In this document: piece by piece, positions 34,965 through 41,815 of the stretch
How the letters are laid out: each line of letters starts with the position of its first letter
How positions within the stretch are numbered: position 1 is the stretch's first letter
Origin: Candidatus Poribacteria bacterium
GTDB taxonomy: Bacteria > Poribacteria > WGA-4E > GCA-2687025
Direction: 5' to 3'
Length of the DNA stretch: 64,000 nt
NCBI GenBank assembly: GCA_018644665.1
Contig: JABGQA010000113.1
Location: forward strand, 62,001-126,000
Made by a program: the position numbers and the translations under genes
Notes under the pieces: generated by a model
What the model was told of the DNA's origin: nothing
Databases searched by the model: none
What the model saw: the letters and a program-made list of their open reading frames with translations, nothing else

Positions 34965-36320
34965 ATGTTCGAGAGCCTTTCCGAAAAGCTGGACGCCGCC
35001 TTCAAGGGCCTACGCGGCCGCGGGCGACTGACCGAGAGGAACATCCGCGATGTTCTTCGCGAGGTGCGCCTGGCTTTGCTCGAAGCGGACGTGAACTTCC
35101 AGGTCGCGCGGGACTTCATGCGCCGCGTGCAGGAACGCGCGCTCGCGCAGGATGTCCTCAAGAGCCTGACGCCCGACCAGCAGGTGCTCACCATCGTCAG
35201 CGACGAGTTGACGGCCCTTATGGGCGACACCGCCGCGAAGCTCGCCACGCCTCCGTCCGGCGCCCAAATACTCCTGATGGTCGGACTGAACGGCGCCGGC
35301 AAGACGACCGCGTGCGCCAAGCTTGCGCTCAGCTTGCAGAAGCAGGGCAAGAAGCCGCTTCTCGCCGCGTGCGACATCTATCGACCCGCCGCGATCAAGC
35401 AGCTTCAGGTGCTCGGTGAGCAGATCGACGTACCCGTGCACGCCATGGGCACGGAAACGCCTCCACCGCACATCGCTATGGCCGCCCTCAGCGCGGCCCA
35501 GCGCGCGGGGAACAACGTCGTCATCCTCGACACCGCCGGCAGGATGCAGACGAACGACGAACTCATGGACGAGCTGGAGAAGATCGCCTCCACGGTCAAG
35601 CCCACCGACCGCATGCTTGTCGTCGATGCCACCACCGGCCAGGAAGCCGTGTCCGTGGCAGAGGAATTCCACCGTCGACTCGACCTGACGGGCATCGTGC
35701 TGTCCAAGATGGACGGCGACGCCCGCGGGGGGTCGGCCCTTTCGATACGCGCCGTGACCGAAGTGCCGATCATGTACTTCAGCACCGGCGAGAAGATCGA
35801 CGCGCTCGAGGACTTCCACCCCGACCGCATCGCCTCGCGCATCCTCGGCAGGGGAGACATGCTCTCCCTCATCGAGAAGGCAGAGGCCGTGATGGACGAG
35901 GAGAAGGCGCAGGAACTCGCTGCGAAGATCATGGAGAAGCAGGGGCTCACCTTCGAGGACTTCCTCGATCAGTTGGCCCAGATCCGCCGGATGGGCAGCC
36001 TCGACCAGGTGCTCGGCATGATCCCGGGCTTCGACGGCATGAAACGGCAGGGCCTCGAAGCCGACGAGGGACAGATGAAGCGGATTGAGGCAATCATTCT
36101 GTCGATGACGCGCCAGGAGCGCCAGGATCACAGACTCCTCGATGCCAGCCGCAAGCGCCGAATAGCCAAAGGCAGCGGCACAAGCGTCCAACAGATCAAC
36201 CAGCTCGTGCAGCAGTTGGCGCAGATGAATCGAATGATGAAGCAGATCCCGAACATGATGTCCGGGGGAGCGAACCGCAAACAGCGACGGGCCATGAAGC
36301 AGGCCTTCCCAATTCAGTAG
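34965..36320 (+). CDS. ffh: Signal recognition particle protein Ffh (SRP54)
   Basis: The 451-aa GTPase has the N-domain (LREVRLALLEADVNF), P-loop GLNGAGKTT at residues 107-115, the DTAGR G3 motif, and a Met-rich M-domain from about residue 320 (MEKQGLTFEDFLDQL, then RMMKQIPNMM at the C-terminus) that binds signal peptides and 4.5S RNA. It targets membrane proteins with FtsY. The GDARGG (SKMDGDARGGSALS) stretch is the insertion-box boundary. It precedes rpsP by 12 nt, a conserved order. Confidence 0.97.
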   Translation: MFESLSEKLDAAFKGLRGRGRLTERNIRDVLREVRLALLEADVNFQVARDFMRRVQERALAQDVLKSLTPDQQVLTIVSDELTALMGDTAAKLATPPSGAQILLMVGLNGAGKTTACAKLALSLQKQGKKPLLAACDIYRPAAIKQLQVLGEQIDVPVHAMGTETPPPHIAMAALSAAQRAGNNVVILDTAGRMQTNDELMDELEKIASTVKPTDRMLVVDATTGQEAVSVAEEFHRRLDLTGIVLSKMDGDARGGSALSIRAVTEVPIMYFSTGEKIDALEDFHPDRIASRILGRGDMLSLIEKAEAVMDEEKAQELAAKIMEKQGLTFEDFLDQLAQIRRMGSLDQVLGMIPGFDGMKRQGLEADEGQMKRIEAIILSMTRQERQDHRLLDASRKRRIAKGSGTSVQQINQLVQQLAQMNRMMKQIPNMMSGGANRKQRRAMKQAFPIQ

Positions 36321-36332
36321 CGGAGGAAGAGA

Positions 36333-36701
36333 TTGGCAGCGCGTATCCGATTGCAGCGTGCGGGACGCAAGAAGCGTCCATTTTACCGTATAGTCGTCGC
36401 CGACCGGGCGGCCAACCGAGACGGCAGGTTCGTCGAACGCATCGGGCACTACGACCCAGTGCCGACGCAGTTCGAACTCGTCGTCAACGAGGACCGCGCG
36501 CTCTACTGGCTCACTATGGGCGCCGAGCCGAGTGACACCGTCCGAAGCCTCCTGCGCCGAACGGGGGTGTGGGCGCGGTACAAGGGTGTCGAGCCCGCCC
36601 CGCCAGCGCTTTCCGCCGAGGACGCGGAAGAAGCGGCTCCAGTGGTCGTCGATGACGCCCCCGAGGAAGCCGACGTGTCAGACGCCGACGACGAGGAATA
36701 G
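36333..36701 (+). CDS. rpsP: 30S ribosomal protein S16, with acidic C-terminal tail
   Basis: TTG 36333 is the start (AGGAAGA just upstream), giving MAARIRLQRAGRKKRPFYRIVVADR, the S16 N-terminus. The conserved part runs to about residue 85; a further 35 residues are strongly acidic (EDAEEAAPVVVDDAPEEADV...). Such acidic tails occur in some phyla. The TTG initiation may moderate expression relative to its neighbours. Confidence 0.95.
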   Translation: MAARIRLQRAGRKKRPFYRIVVADRAANRDGRFVERIGHYDPVPTQFELVVNEDRALYWLTMGAEPSDTVRSLLRRTGVWARYKGVEPAPPALSAEDAEEAAPVVVDDAPEEADVSDADDEE

Positions 36702-36726
36702 TCCAGACCCGATCGGGGAGTGGTCC

Positions 36727-36957
36727 GTGAAGGAACTCGTCGAATACATCGCCAAGTTGCTCGTCGATAGCCCAGATGAGGTCTCCGTAGGCGAGGGCCT
36801 TGTCGGACGGACGACGATCATCGAGCTCAGCGTGGCTCCCGACGACCTGGGTCAGGTCATCGGCCGCCAGGGACGAACCGCGCGCGCATTGCGGACCGTC
36901 CTCGCGGCTGCGGCCGCACGAGAAAACGGCAAGGCCGTCCTGGAGATCGTCGAATGA
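36727..36957 (+). CDS. khpA: KH-domain RNA-binding protein KhpA
   Basis: GTG 36727 with GGGGAG upstream gives a 76-aa protein beginning MKELVEYIAKLLVDSPDEVSV. The KH loop is IGRQGRTARALR, with the GxxG motif GRQG. KhpA binds RNA with KhpB in many bacteria. It lies 25 nt after rpsP, its usual neighbour. RimM, which normally follows, is not found. Confidence 0.93.
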   Translation: MKELVEYIAKLLVDSPDEVSVGEGLVGRTTIIELSVAPDDLGQVIGRQGRTARALRTVLAAAAARENGKAVLEIVE

Positions 36958-37075
36958 CGCGGCGGGAGGGCCGATGAGACGACGTCCGAGCAGTTTTCAT
37001 CAGCGCTACGGGACGTTCCGGCAGAACCCGCTTGAGGGAACGGACGTCCACGGCGCGCGGTGACGGACAGCTTGG

Positions 37076-37109
37076 GCGGTTGACCAGCACGATGGGGTCG
37101 ACCGCTTTT
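37076..37109 (+). terminator. Hairpin with T-tract between khpA and trmD
   Basis: Arms 37076-37085 (GCGGTTGACC) and 37096-37105 (GGTCGACCGC) form a 10-bp stem with one G-T wobble and a 10-nt loop, followed by TTTTGTGTGTT. This looks like an intrinsic terminator or attenuator placed between two genes of an otherwise continuous translation operon. The 214-nt gap it lies in holds no recognised gene; a 27-codon ATG frame at 36974 looks incidental. Confidence 0.6.
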
Positions 37110-37171
37110 GTGTGTTCCCGAAGCGCTGGCAGAGACCTGGGCGCCGCCGGGGAAGGCGGCCGTGAGGCAAG

Positions 37172-37927
37172 ATGGCGTCGCCGCTGCTGACATGCGAGAT
37201 CGTCACGATCTTCCCGGAGATGGTGGCGGACGCGCTGACGTACGGGATGCCACGGCGGGCCGTTGAGTCAGGGCGGATGCGGATTCGAGCGGTGGATCTG
37301 CGAGACTTCGCGGACGGACCGCACCGGCAGGTGGACGACTACCCATACGGGGGTACGGCCGGGATGGTCTTGAAGCCGGAGCCGCTGTTTCGGGCGGTTC
37401 AGGCGGCGCGCGACGACGAGGACGCTAGCCCGCACGTGGTGTACATGACGCCACAGGGGACGCCGTTGTCGCAGCGGACATGCGAGCGATTGTCGTTGCA
37501 GCCGCGACTGCTCGTGATCTGCGGGCGGTACAAGGGCATCGACGAACGCGCCCGGATGGAACTGGTGGACGAGGAGTTGTCCGTCGGCGATTACGTTCTG
37601 AGCGGTGGCGAGATCCCGGCCCTCGTATTGGTCGACGCAGTGGCGAGGCTGTTGCCCGGGGTACTGAGCGACGCGGAGTCAGCTCTTTACGACTCGTTCG
37701 CGGACGACCTGCTGGACGCGCCGCACTACACGCGCCCGGCTGAATGGGCAGGGAGGTCGGCGCCGGAGGAACTGCTCAGCGGCGACCCAAAGAGAGTCGA
37801 TGCGTGGCGCCGGCGAGAAGCGCTGCGGAGAACATGGGCGAGGCGGCCGGAGCTACTCAAGGACGCCGCGCTGAGCGACGAGGACATGCGAGTCCTCGAC
37901 GAGATCAAGACCGAGTCGGACACGTAG
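37172..37927 (+). CDS. trmD: tRNA (guanine-N1)-methyltransferase TrmD
   Basis: The 251-aa enzyme shows IVTIFPEMVADALTYGM, the trefoil-knot YMTPQGTPLSQ and ICGRYKGIDERA, then LSVGDYVLSGGEIPALVLVDAVARLLPGVL, all TrmD hallmarks. Asp in GGTAGMVLKPEPLF region and the PHYTRPAEW motif (substrate loop) are present. It methylates G37 in tRNAs to prevent frameshifts. The start at ATG 37172 is preceded by GTGAGGCAAG. RimM is missing upstream. Confidence 0.96.
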   Translation: MASPLLTCEIVTIFPEMVADALTYGMPRRAVESGRMRIRAVDLRDFADGPHRQVDDYPYGGTAGMVLKPEPLFRAVQAARDDEDASPHVVYMTPQGTPLSQRTCERLSLQPRLLVICGRYKGIDERARMELVDEELSVGDYVLSGGEIPALVLVDAVARLLPGVLSDAESALYDSFADDLLDAPHYTRPAEWAGRSAPEELLSGDPKRVDAWRRREALRRTWARRPELLKDAALSDEDMRVLDEIKTESDT

Positions 37928-37981
37928 GACGGTGGCCCGTAGCCGGGGACCCGGCGGCCGCAAGGAATAAGGAAGAACAGA

Positions 37982-38371
37982 ATGGACCTGCTCAAAGCCG
38001 TTGACGAGAAGTTTGCGAAGTCCCTTGACGACCTCGTCATCGCGCGGGACGACGATCTCCAGTTTTACCCTGGCGACACCGTGAAGGTGAACGTCCGCGT
38101 GGTAGAGGGTGAACGCGAGCGTATCCAGCCTTTCGAGGGGGTCGTGCTCCGTCGTCGCGCGAACGGCTCGGGGTCGTCGTTCACGGTGCGACGCACGTCG
38201 TTCAGCGTGGCCACCGAACGCACGTTCCCGCTGTACTCCCCGCGCGTCCAGAGCATTGAGGTCGTGCGACGCGGGGCCGTCCGCCGCGCGAAGCTGTACT
38301 ACCTCCGCGAGCGCAGCGGGAAGAGCGCGCGTGTGAAGGAGCGTCCCTACAGGCGCGCGAAGCAGGCCTAG
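37982..38371 (+). CDS. rplS: 50S ribosomal protein L19
   Basis: The 129-aa protein has FYPGDTVKVNVRVVEGERERIQPFEG and FTVRRTSFSVATERTFPLYSPRVQSIEVVRRG, standard for L19. The ATG follows AAGGAAG. RLYYLRER is written KLYYLRERSGKSARVKER here. It sits in its usual place between trmD and rnhB. Confidence 0.97.
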   Translation: MDLLKAVDEKFAKSLDDLVIARDDDLQFYPGDTVKVNVRVVEGERERIQPFEGVVLRRRANGSGSSFTVRRTSFSVATERTFPLYSPRVQSIEVVRRGAVRRAKLYYLRERSGKSARVKERPYRRAKQA

Positions 38372-38377
38372 GCACGC

Positions 38378-39022
38378 GTGTCGGCTGACCCAGGTCCCAC
38401 GTACGACGAGGAACTGCGTTGCGTCGCGATGGGCCACCGGGTCATCGCGGGCGTGGACGAGGCGGGACGCGGGCCGCTCGCAGGCCCGGTCGTCGCGGCG
38501 GCCGTTGTGTTCGCCGACGCCGACGCCGCTGCCTCCAACCCCTTGCTGAACGACTCGAAGAAGCTCACACCGCGCCAACGTGAGCGCATATACGACCACA
38601 TCCTTGATGCCGCGCTGTCGGTCGGAGTGGCGCGCGTCGAGCCGGACGAGATCGACCGCATCAACATCCTCCAAGCGACGTTGGCGGCGATGGCCCGGGC
38701 CGTGGACGAACTCGACGCCTCTCCCGATTGCGTCCTCGTCGACGGTTCCCAGTCCCCGGCCCGACACTTCCCCGACCCGAAGCCCCACATCGAGCCCATC
38801 GTGAAGGGCGACGGCCGCTGCCTGTCCATCGCCGCTGCCTCCGTGATCGCCAAGGTCACGCGGGACCGGCTGATGGTGGAATACGACGCGCAGTACCCCG
38901 TATATGGGTTCGCCGGACACAAGGGCTATCCCGCTCAGTCGCACCGCGACGCGATCGCCGAGCACGGTCCGTGTCCGATCCACCGACGCTCGTTCCGCGG
39001 CGTGCGGGAACACTGTGAGTGA
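38378..39022 (+). CDS. rnhB: Ribonuclease HII
   Basis: GTG 38378 starts a 214-aa protein with the catalytic motif AGVDEAGRGPLAGPVVAAAV (Asp-Glu-Gly), DSKKLTPRQRERIY and the later acidic residues in VLVDGSQSP and IAAASVIAKVTRDRLM. It cleaves RNA 5' to single ribonucleotides in DNA. It starts 6 nt after rplS and overlaps yraN by 8 nt. Confidence 0.96.
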   Translation: MSADPGPTYDEELRCVAMGHRVIAGVDEAGRGPLAGPVVAAAVVFADADAAASNPLLNDSKKLTPRQRERIYDHILDAALSVGVARVEPDEIDRINILQATLAAMARAVDELDASPDCVLVDGSQSPARHFPDPKPHIEPIVKGDGRCLSIAAASVIAKVTRDRLMVEYDAQYPVYGFAGHKGYPAQSHRDAIAEHGPCPIHRRSFRGVREHCE

Positions 39023-39404
39023 CGGCGGCGCGGGCAGTCGGCAGATGCGCATCGGCGCGCGCGGCGAGGACCTCGCGTGCGTGCGGTTGCGGGACGCCGG
39101 CTACGCGATAGTGGAGCGCGGCTTCCGCACGCGCGAGGGCGAAGTAGACATCATCGCCCGCGACGGCGACACCACCGTCTTCGTGGAAGTGAAGACGCGG
39201 TCGGGTAGCTCATACGGCGGCCCCCTCGCAGCCGTGACCCCCGCCAAGCAAGCCAAGGTGTGCCGCGCCGCCATCGCCTACCTGCAGGCAAACGACCTGT
39301 GGGACGCGCCATGCCGTTTCGATGTCGTCGGCATCCTCACTGGGCGCGGGGAGCCCACCGTGACACACGTCCAGAACGCCTTCACCTGCGACGAAGGCAT
39401 GTGA
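39015..39404 (+). CDS. yraN: UPF0102 (YraN) family protein
   Basis: GTG 39015 overlaps rnhB by 8 nt; the frame extends back to 38904 but that part is a shadow. The 129-aa protein has RIGARGEDLACVRLRDAGYAI, GEVDIIARDGDTTVFVEVKTR, a restriction-endonuclease-like E-x-D...E-x-K core, and PAKQAKVCRAAIAYL. The family is a putative nuclease of unclear function that typically follows rnhB. A 114-nt gap to tusA follows. Confidence 0.94.
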   Translation: MSDGGAGSRQMRIGARGEDLACVRLRDAGYAIVERGFRTREGEVDIIARDGDTTVFVEVKTRSGSSYGGPLAAVTPAKQAKVCRAAIAYLQANDLWDAPCRFDVVGILTGRGEPTVTHVQNAFTCDEGM

Positions 39405-39517
39405 CCGCGCGGGCCGACCGTGAGCTCATCTCCCGCCCTGTGTGTCCCGGCCGGCGCTGAGGTATCATAGGAGTTGGTGCACGCCGAGTACAGCGGAACG
39501 CACGAGAGGACACCGGA

Positions 39518-39772
39518 ATGAGCGACGACGCCCCGACCACCGTCATAGACGCGCGCGGCCTACAGTGTCCCATGCCGCTGGTGCGCGCGAGTCAAGCCGC
39601 CAAGAAACTCTCCGCGGGCGAATGGCTCAGGGTGCTGGCCACCGACCGAGGCTCCGTGCCGGACTTCCGCGCCTGGATCGACGGCCGCGCCGAGTACGAG
39701 CTTCTCGCCCAGGACGAAGAGCAGGGAGACGACGGCCGCACGGTGTACGTCCATCATGTGAAGCGCGTGTAG
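39518..39772 (+). CDS. TusA-family sulfurtransferase
   Basis: The 84-aa protein carries DARGLQCPMPLVRASQAAKKL, the CPxP signature with the sulfur-carrying Cys17. This family passes persulfide sulfur for tRNA thiolation, thiamine or molybdenum cofactor synthesis, or sulfur oxidation. An ATG with AGAGGAC upstream starts it. A DsrE-type gene follows 22 nt later; TusA-DsrE pairs are common in sulfur trafficking. TATCAT at 39463-39468 may be its -10 box. Confidence 0.93.
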   Translation: MSDDAPTTVIDARGLQCPMPLVRASQAAKKLSAGEWLRVLATDRGSVPDFRAWIDGRAEYELLAQDEEQGDDGRTVYVHHVKRV

Positions 39773-39794
39773 ACCGAGCGGAAGGGGAGACGCA

Positions 39795-40379
39795 ATGGCC
39801 ATCGCGCAGGAAGCACAGACCGGCGACCAGTTTGCGGCGCTCGAAACGCGCCTCGCCGACATCGAGGAACGCTACGAACTGAGAATCGCCGAGCTCGAGG
39901 CGAGGATGCCGGATGACCGCGTGACGATCGTCTGCTTCAGCGGCGACCTCGACAAGGCGATGGCCGCGTTCATCATCGCGACCGGGGCGCTCGCCATGGG
40001 CTACGAGTGCTCCATGTACTTCACCTTCTGGGGCCTCAGCGTCATCAAGGAGCAGGCCGAGACCGCGGGCAAGTCGTTCATGGAGAAGATGTTCACCATG
40101 ATGCTGCCCGAGAACATGCAGAAGCTCGGCATCTCCAAGATGAACTTCGCCGGCGCCGGCGCGAAGATGATGCGAGGCATCATGGAGTCCAAGGGAGTCG
40201 CCACCCTCGACGAACTCATGGAAGTGGCCCAGGACATGGGCGTGCGCATCATCTCCTGCACCATGGCAATGGACATCATGGGGATCACCGACGAGGAGAT
40301 GCGCCCCGACCTCGACCGCGGCGGCGTCGGCACGTTCCTCGGGGACGCCCTCAAGTCCAAGGCGACGCTGTTCATCTAG
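39795..40379 (+). CDS. DsrE/DsrF/DrsH-like family protein
   Basis: The 194-aa protein has an N-terminal helix (residues 10-40, Glu/Ala-rich), then RVTIVCFSGDLDKAMAAFIIATGALAMGYECSMYFTFWGL, typical of the DsrE/F/DrsH-like peroxiredoxin-type proteins, and ISCTMAMDIMGITDEEM with the conserved Cys near residue 155. It probably relays sulfur with the upstream TusA protein. The GDLDKA motif and Met-rich central region (MMLPENMQKLGISKMN) match the family. Confidence 0.93.
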   Translation: MAIAQEAQTGDQFAALETRLADIEERYELRIAELEARMPDDRVTIVCFSGDLDKAMAAFIIATGALAMGYECSMYFTFWGLSVIKEQAETAGKSFMEKMFTMMLPENMQKLGISKMNFAGAGAKMMRGIMESKGVATLDELMEVAQDMGVRIISCTMAMDIMGITDEEMRPDLDRGGVGTFLGDALKSKATLFI

Positions 40380-40403
40380 GCGCTCACCACCGGACGCCTG
40401 ACG

Positions 40404-41195
40404 ATGAAACAGATACTCACCGTCGCCGGCTCCGACTCCGGTGGCGGCGCAGGCATACAGGCCGACATCAAAGCCATCAGCGCCAACGGCGGCTACGCCA
40501 TGTCCGTCGTCACGGCGATTACCGCGCAGAACACGCGCGCCGTCACGGCTGTGCAGACCCTCGCCCCTTCGCTCATCGAGGCGCAACTTGACGCGGTGTT
40601 CGACGACTTCGACGTCGCGGCGGTCAAGACCGGCATGCTCGCGTCATCGGAGATTGTCGCCTGCGTCGCCGATGCCCTTGGGGCGCGCCACGCCGCGAAC
40701 GTCGTCGTCGACCCGGTCATGATCTCGAAGAGCGGCCATGCCCTGTTGGCCGAGGAAGCCGTCGCATCCCTACGGGATCGCTTGCTCCCGCACGCGCGAG
40801 TGGTGACGCCCAATGCCCACGAAGCCGCCTTGCTCACCGGCCTCGACCTGCGTAGCGTTGCGGACGCACGCGAAGCTGCCCGGCGCATCATGGACTTCGG
40901 ATGCGGCGCCGTGATCGTGAAGGGCGGTCATCTCGACGACGAGGCGCAGGCGGTGGACGTGCTGTACGACGGCTCCCGGTTCGAGGAGTTCGCCTCTGAC
41001 CGCGTGGAAACGACGCGCACCCATGGCACCGGCTGTACCTACTCGGCCGCGCTGGCGACGTTCCTCGGCCAAGGAGACGACCTGGTCACTGCTGTGTCGC
41101 GAGCCAAGGAGTACATCACCGGCGCCATCGCGAACGCTCCGGACATCGGCCATGGACACGGGCCGACGCACCATTTCTGGCGCACGGGCAGATGA
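40404..41195 (+). CDS. thiD: Hydroxymethylpyrimidine kinase / phosphomethylpyrimidine kinase
   Basis: The 263-aa enzyme has AGSDSGGGAGIQADIKAISANGGYAMSVVTAITAQNT, the ThiD N-terminus, DPVMISKSGHALL and the C-terminal anion hole THGTGCTYSAALATFLGQGD with the catalytic Cys/Asp region. It makes HMP pyrophosphate for thiamine. It overlaps thiE by 4 nt. No TPP riboswitch sequence was recognised in the 24-nt gap upstream, so the pair seems to be transcribed with the sulfur-relay genes. Confidence 0.95.
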   Translation: MKQILTVAGSDSGGGAGIQADIKAISANGGYAMSVVTAITAQNTRAVTAVQTLAPSLIEAQLDAVFDDFDVAAVKTGMLASSEIVACVADALGARHAANVVVDPVMISKSGHALLAEEAVASLRDRLLPHARVVTPNAHEAALLTGLDLRSVADAREAARRIMDFGCGAVIVKGGHLDDEAQAVDVLYDGSRFEEFASDRVETTRTHGTGCTYSAALATFLGQGDDLVTAVSRAKEYITGAIANAPDIGHGHGPTHHFWRTGR

Positions 41196-41815
41196 CGCGT
41201 TCAGTGCCGCGCCTGCTCGTGATCACCGACACGACCCTCCAGACGCGCCACGGCCACGCGGACCTCGCGAGACGCGCCATCGACGGAGGAGCCGACGGCA
41301 TCCAACTCCGCGACAAGGACGCGCCCGTCCGTGAGCTTCTCGCCGTGGCGGAGGCCACGCGCGACGTGTGTGCGCGCGCGGGCGTCATGTTCTACGTGAA
41401 CGACCGGGTGGATGTCGCCCTAGGGGTGGGAGCCGACGGCGTCCACTTGGGGCAGGACGACATGCCGACGGCGACCGCGCGGAGCATCCTCGGTCCTGAT
41501 GCAGCCATCGGCGTCACAGCGTTCACGCCGGCTCTGGCACAGGCGGCGGCTGCAGACGGAGCTAACTACGTGGGCTTCGGACCCATCTTCGGCACGCTGT
41601 CCAAGGCGAACCCTCGCCCGGCGACTGGCGTGGAAGGACTCGCGTCCTTCGCAGCGGCGTGCGATCTACCGATCATCGCCATAGGCAGCGTCCGCGCAGA
41701 GCATGTGGCCGATCTTCTCGGCGCGGGAGCACACGGCATTGCGGCGATATCGGCCGTGTGTTGCGCCCCCGACGTGGCGGCGGCAGCGCGGGCGTTCGCG
41801 CGGCGCCTCCCGTGA
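41192..41815 (+). CDS. thiE: Thiamine-phosphate synthase
   Basis: The 207-aa TIM-barrel enzyme shows GADGIQLRDKDAPVRELL (DKxxxx diphosphate loop), FYVNDRVDVALGVGADGVHLGQDDMP, YVGFGPIFGTLSKANPRPATG and PIIAIGSVRAEHVADLL, the ThiE motifs in order. It joins HMP-PP and thiazole phosphate. It starts in a 4-nt overlap with thiD and ends in a 4-nt overlap with the metallopeptidase gene. Confidence 0.95.
   Translation: MTRSVPRLLVITDTTLQTRHGHADLARRAIDGGADGIQLRDKDAPVRELLAVAEATRDVCARAGVMFYVNDRVDVALGVGADGVHLGQDDMPTATARSILGPDAAIGVTAFTPALAQAAAADGANYVGFGPIFGTLSKANPRPATGVEGLASFAAACDLPIIAIGSVRAEHVADLLGAGAHGIAAISAVCCAPDVAAAARAFARRLP

Noticed and set aside
36974..37063. A 27-codon ATG frame in the gap where rimM should be
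   Set aside because: It is too short, has no homology to RimM and no conserved motif; reported as a gap instead.
39463..39468. TATCAT as a promoter -10 for tusA
   Set aside because: No acceptable -35 lies 16-18 nt upstream; only mentioned in the tusA entry.
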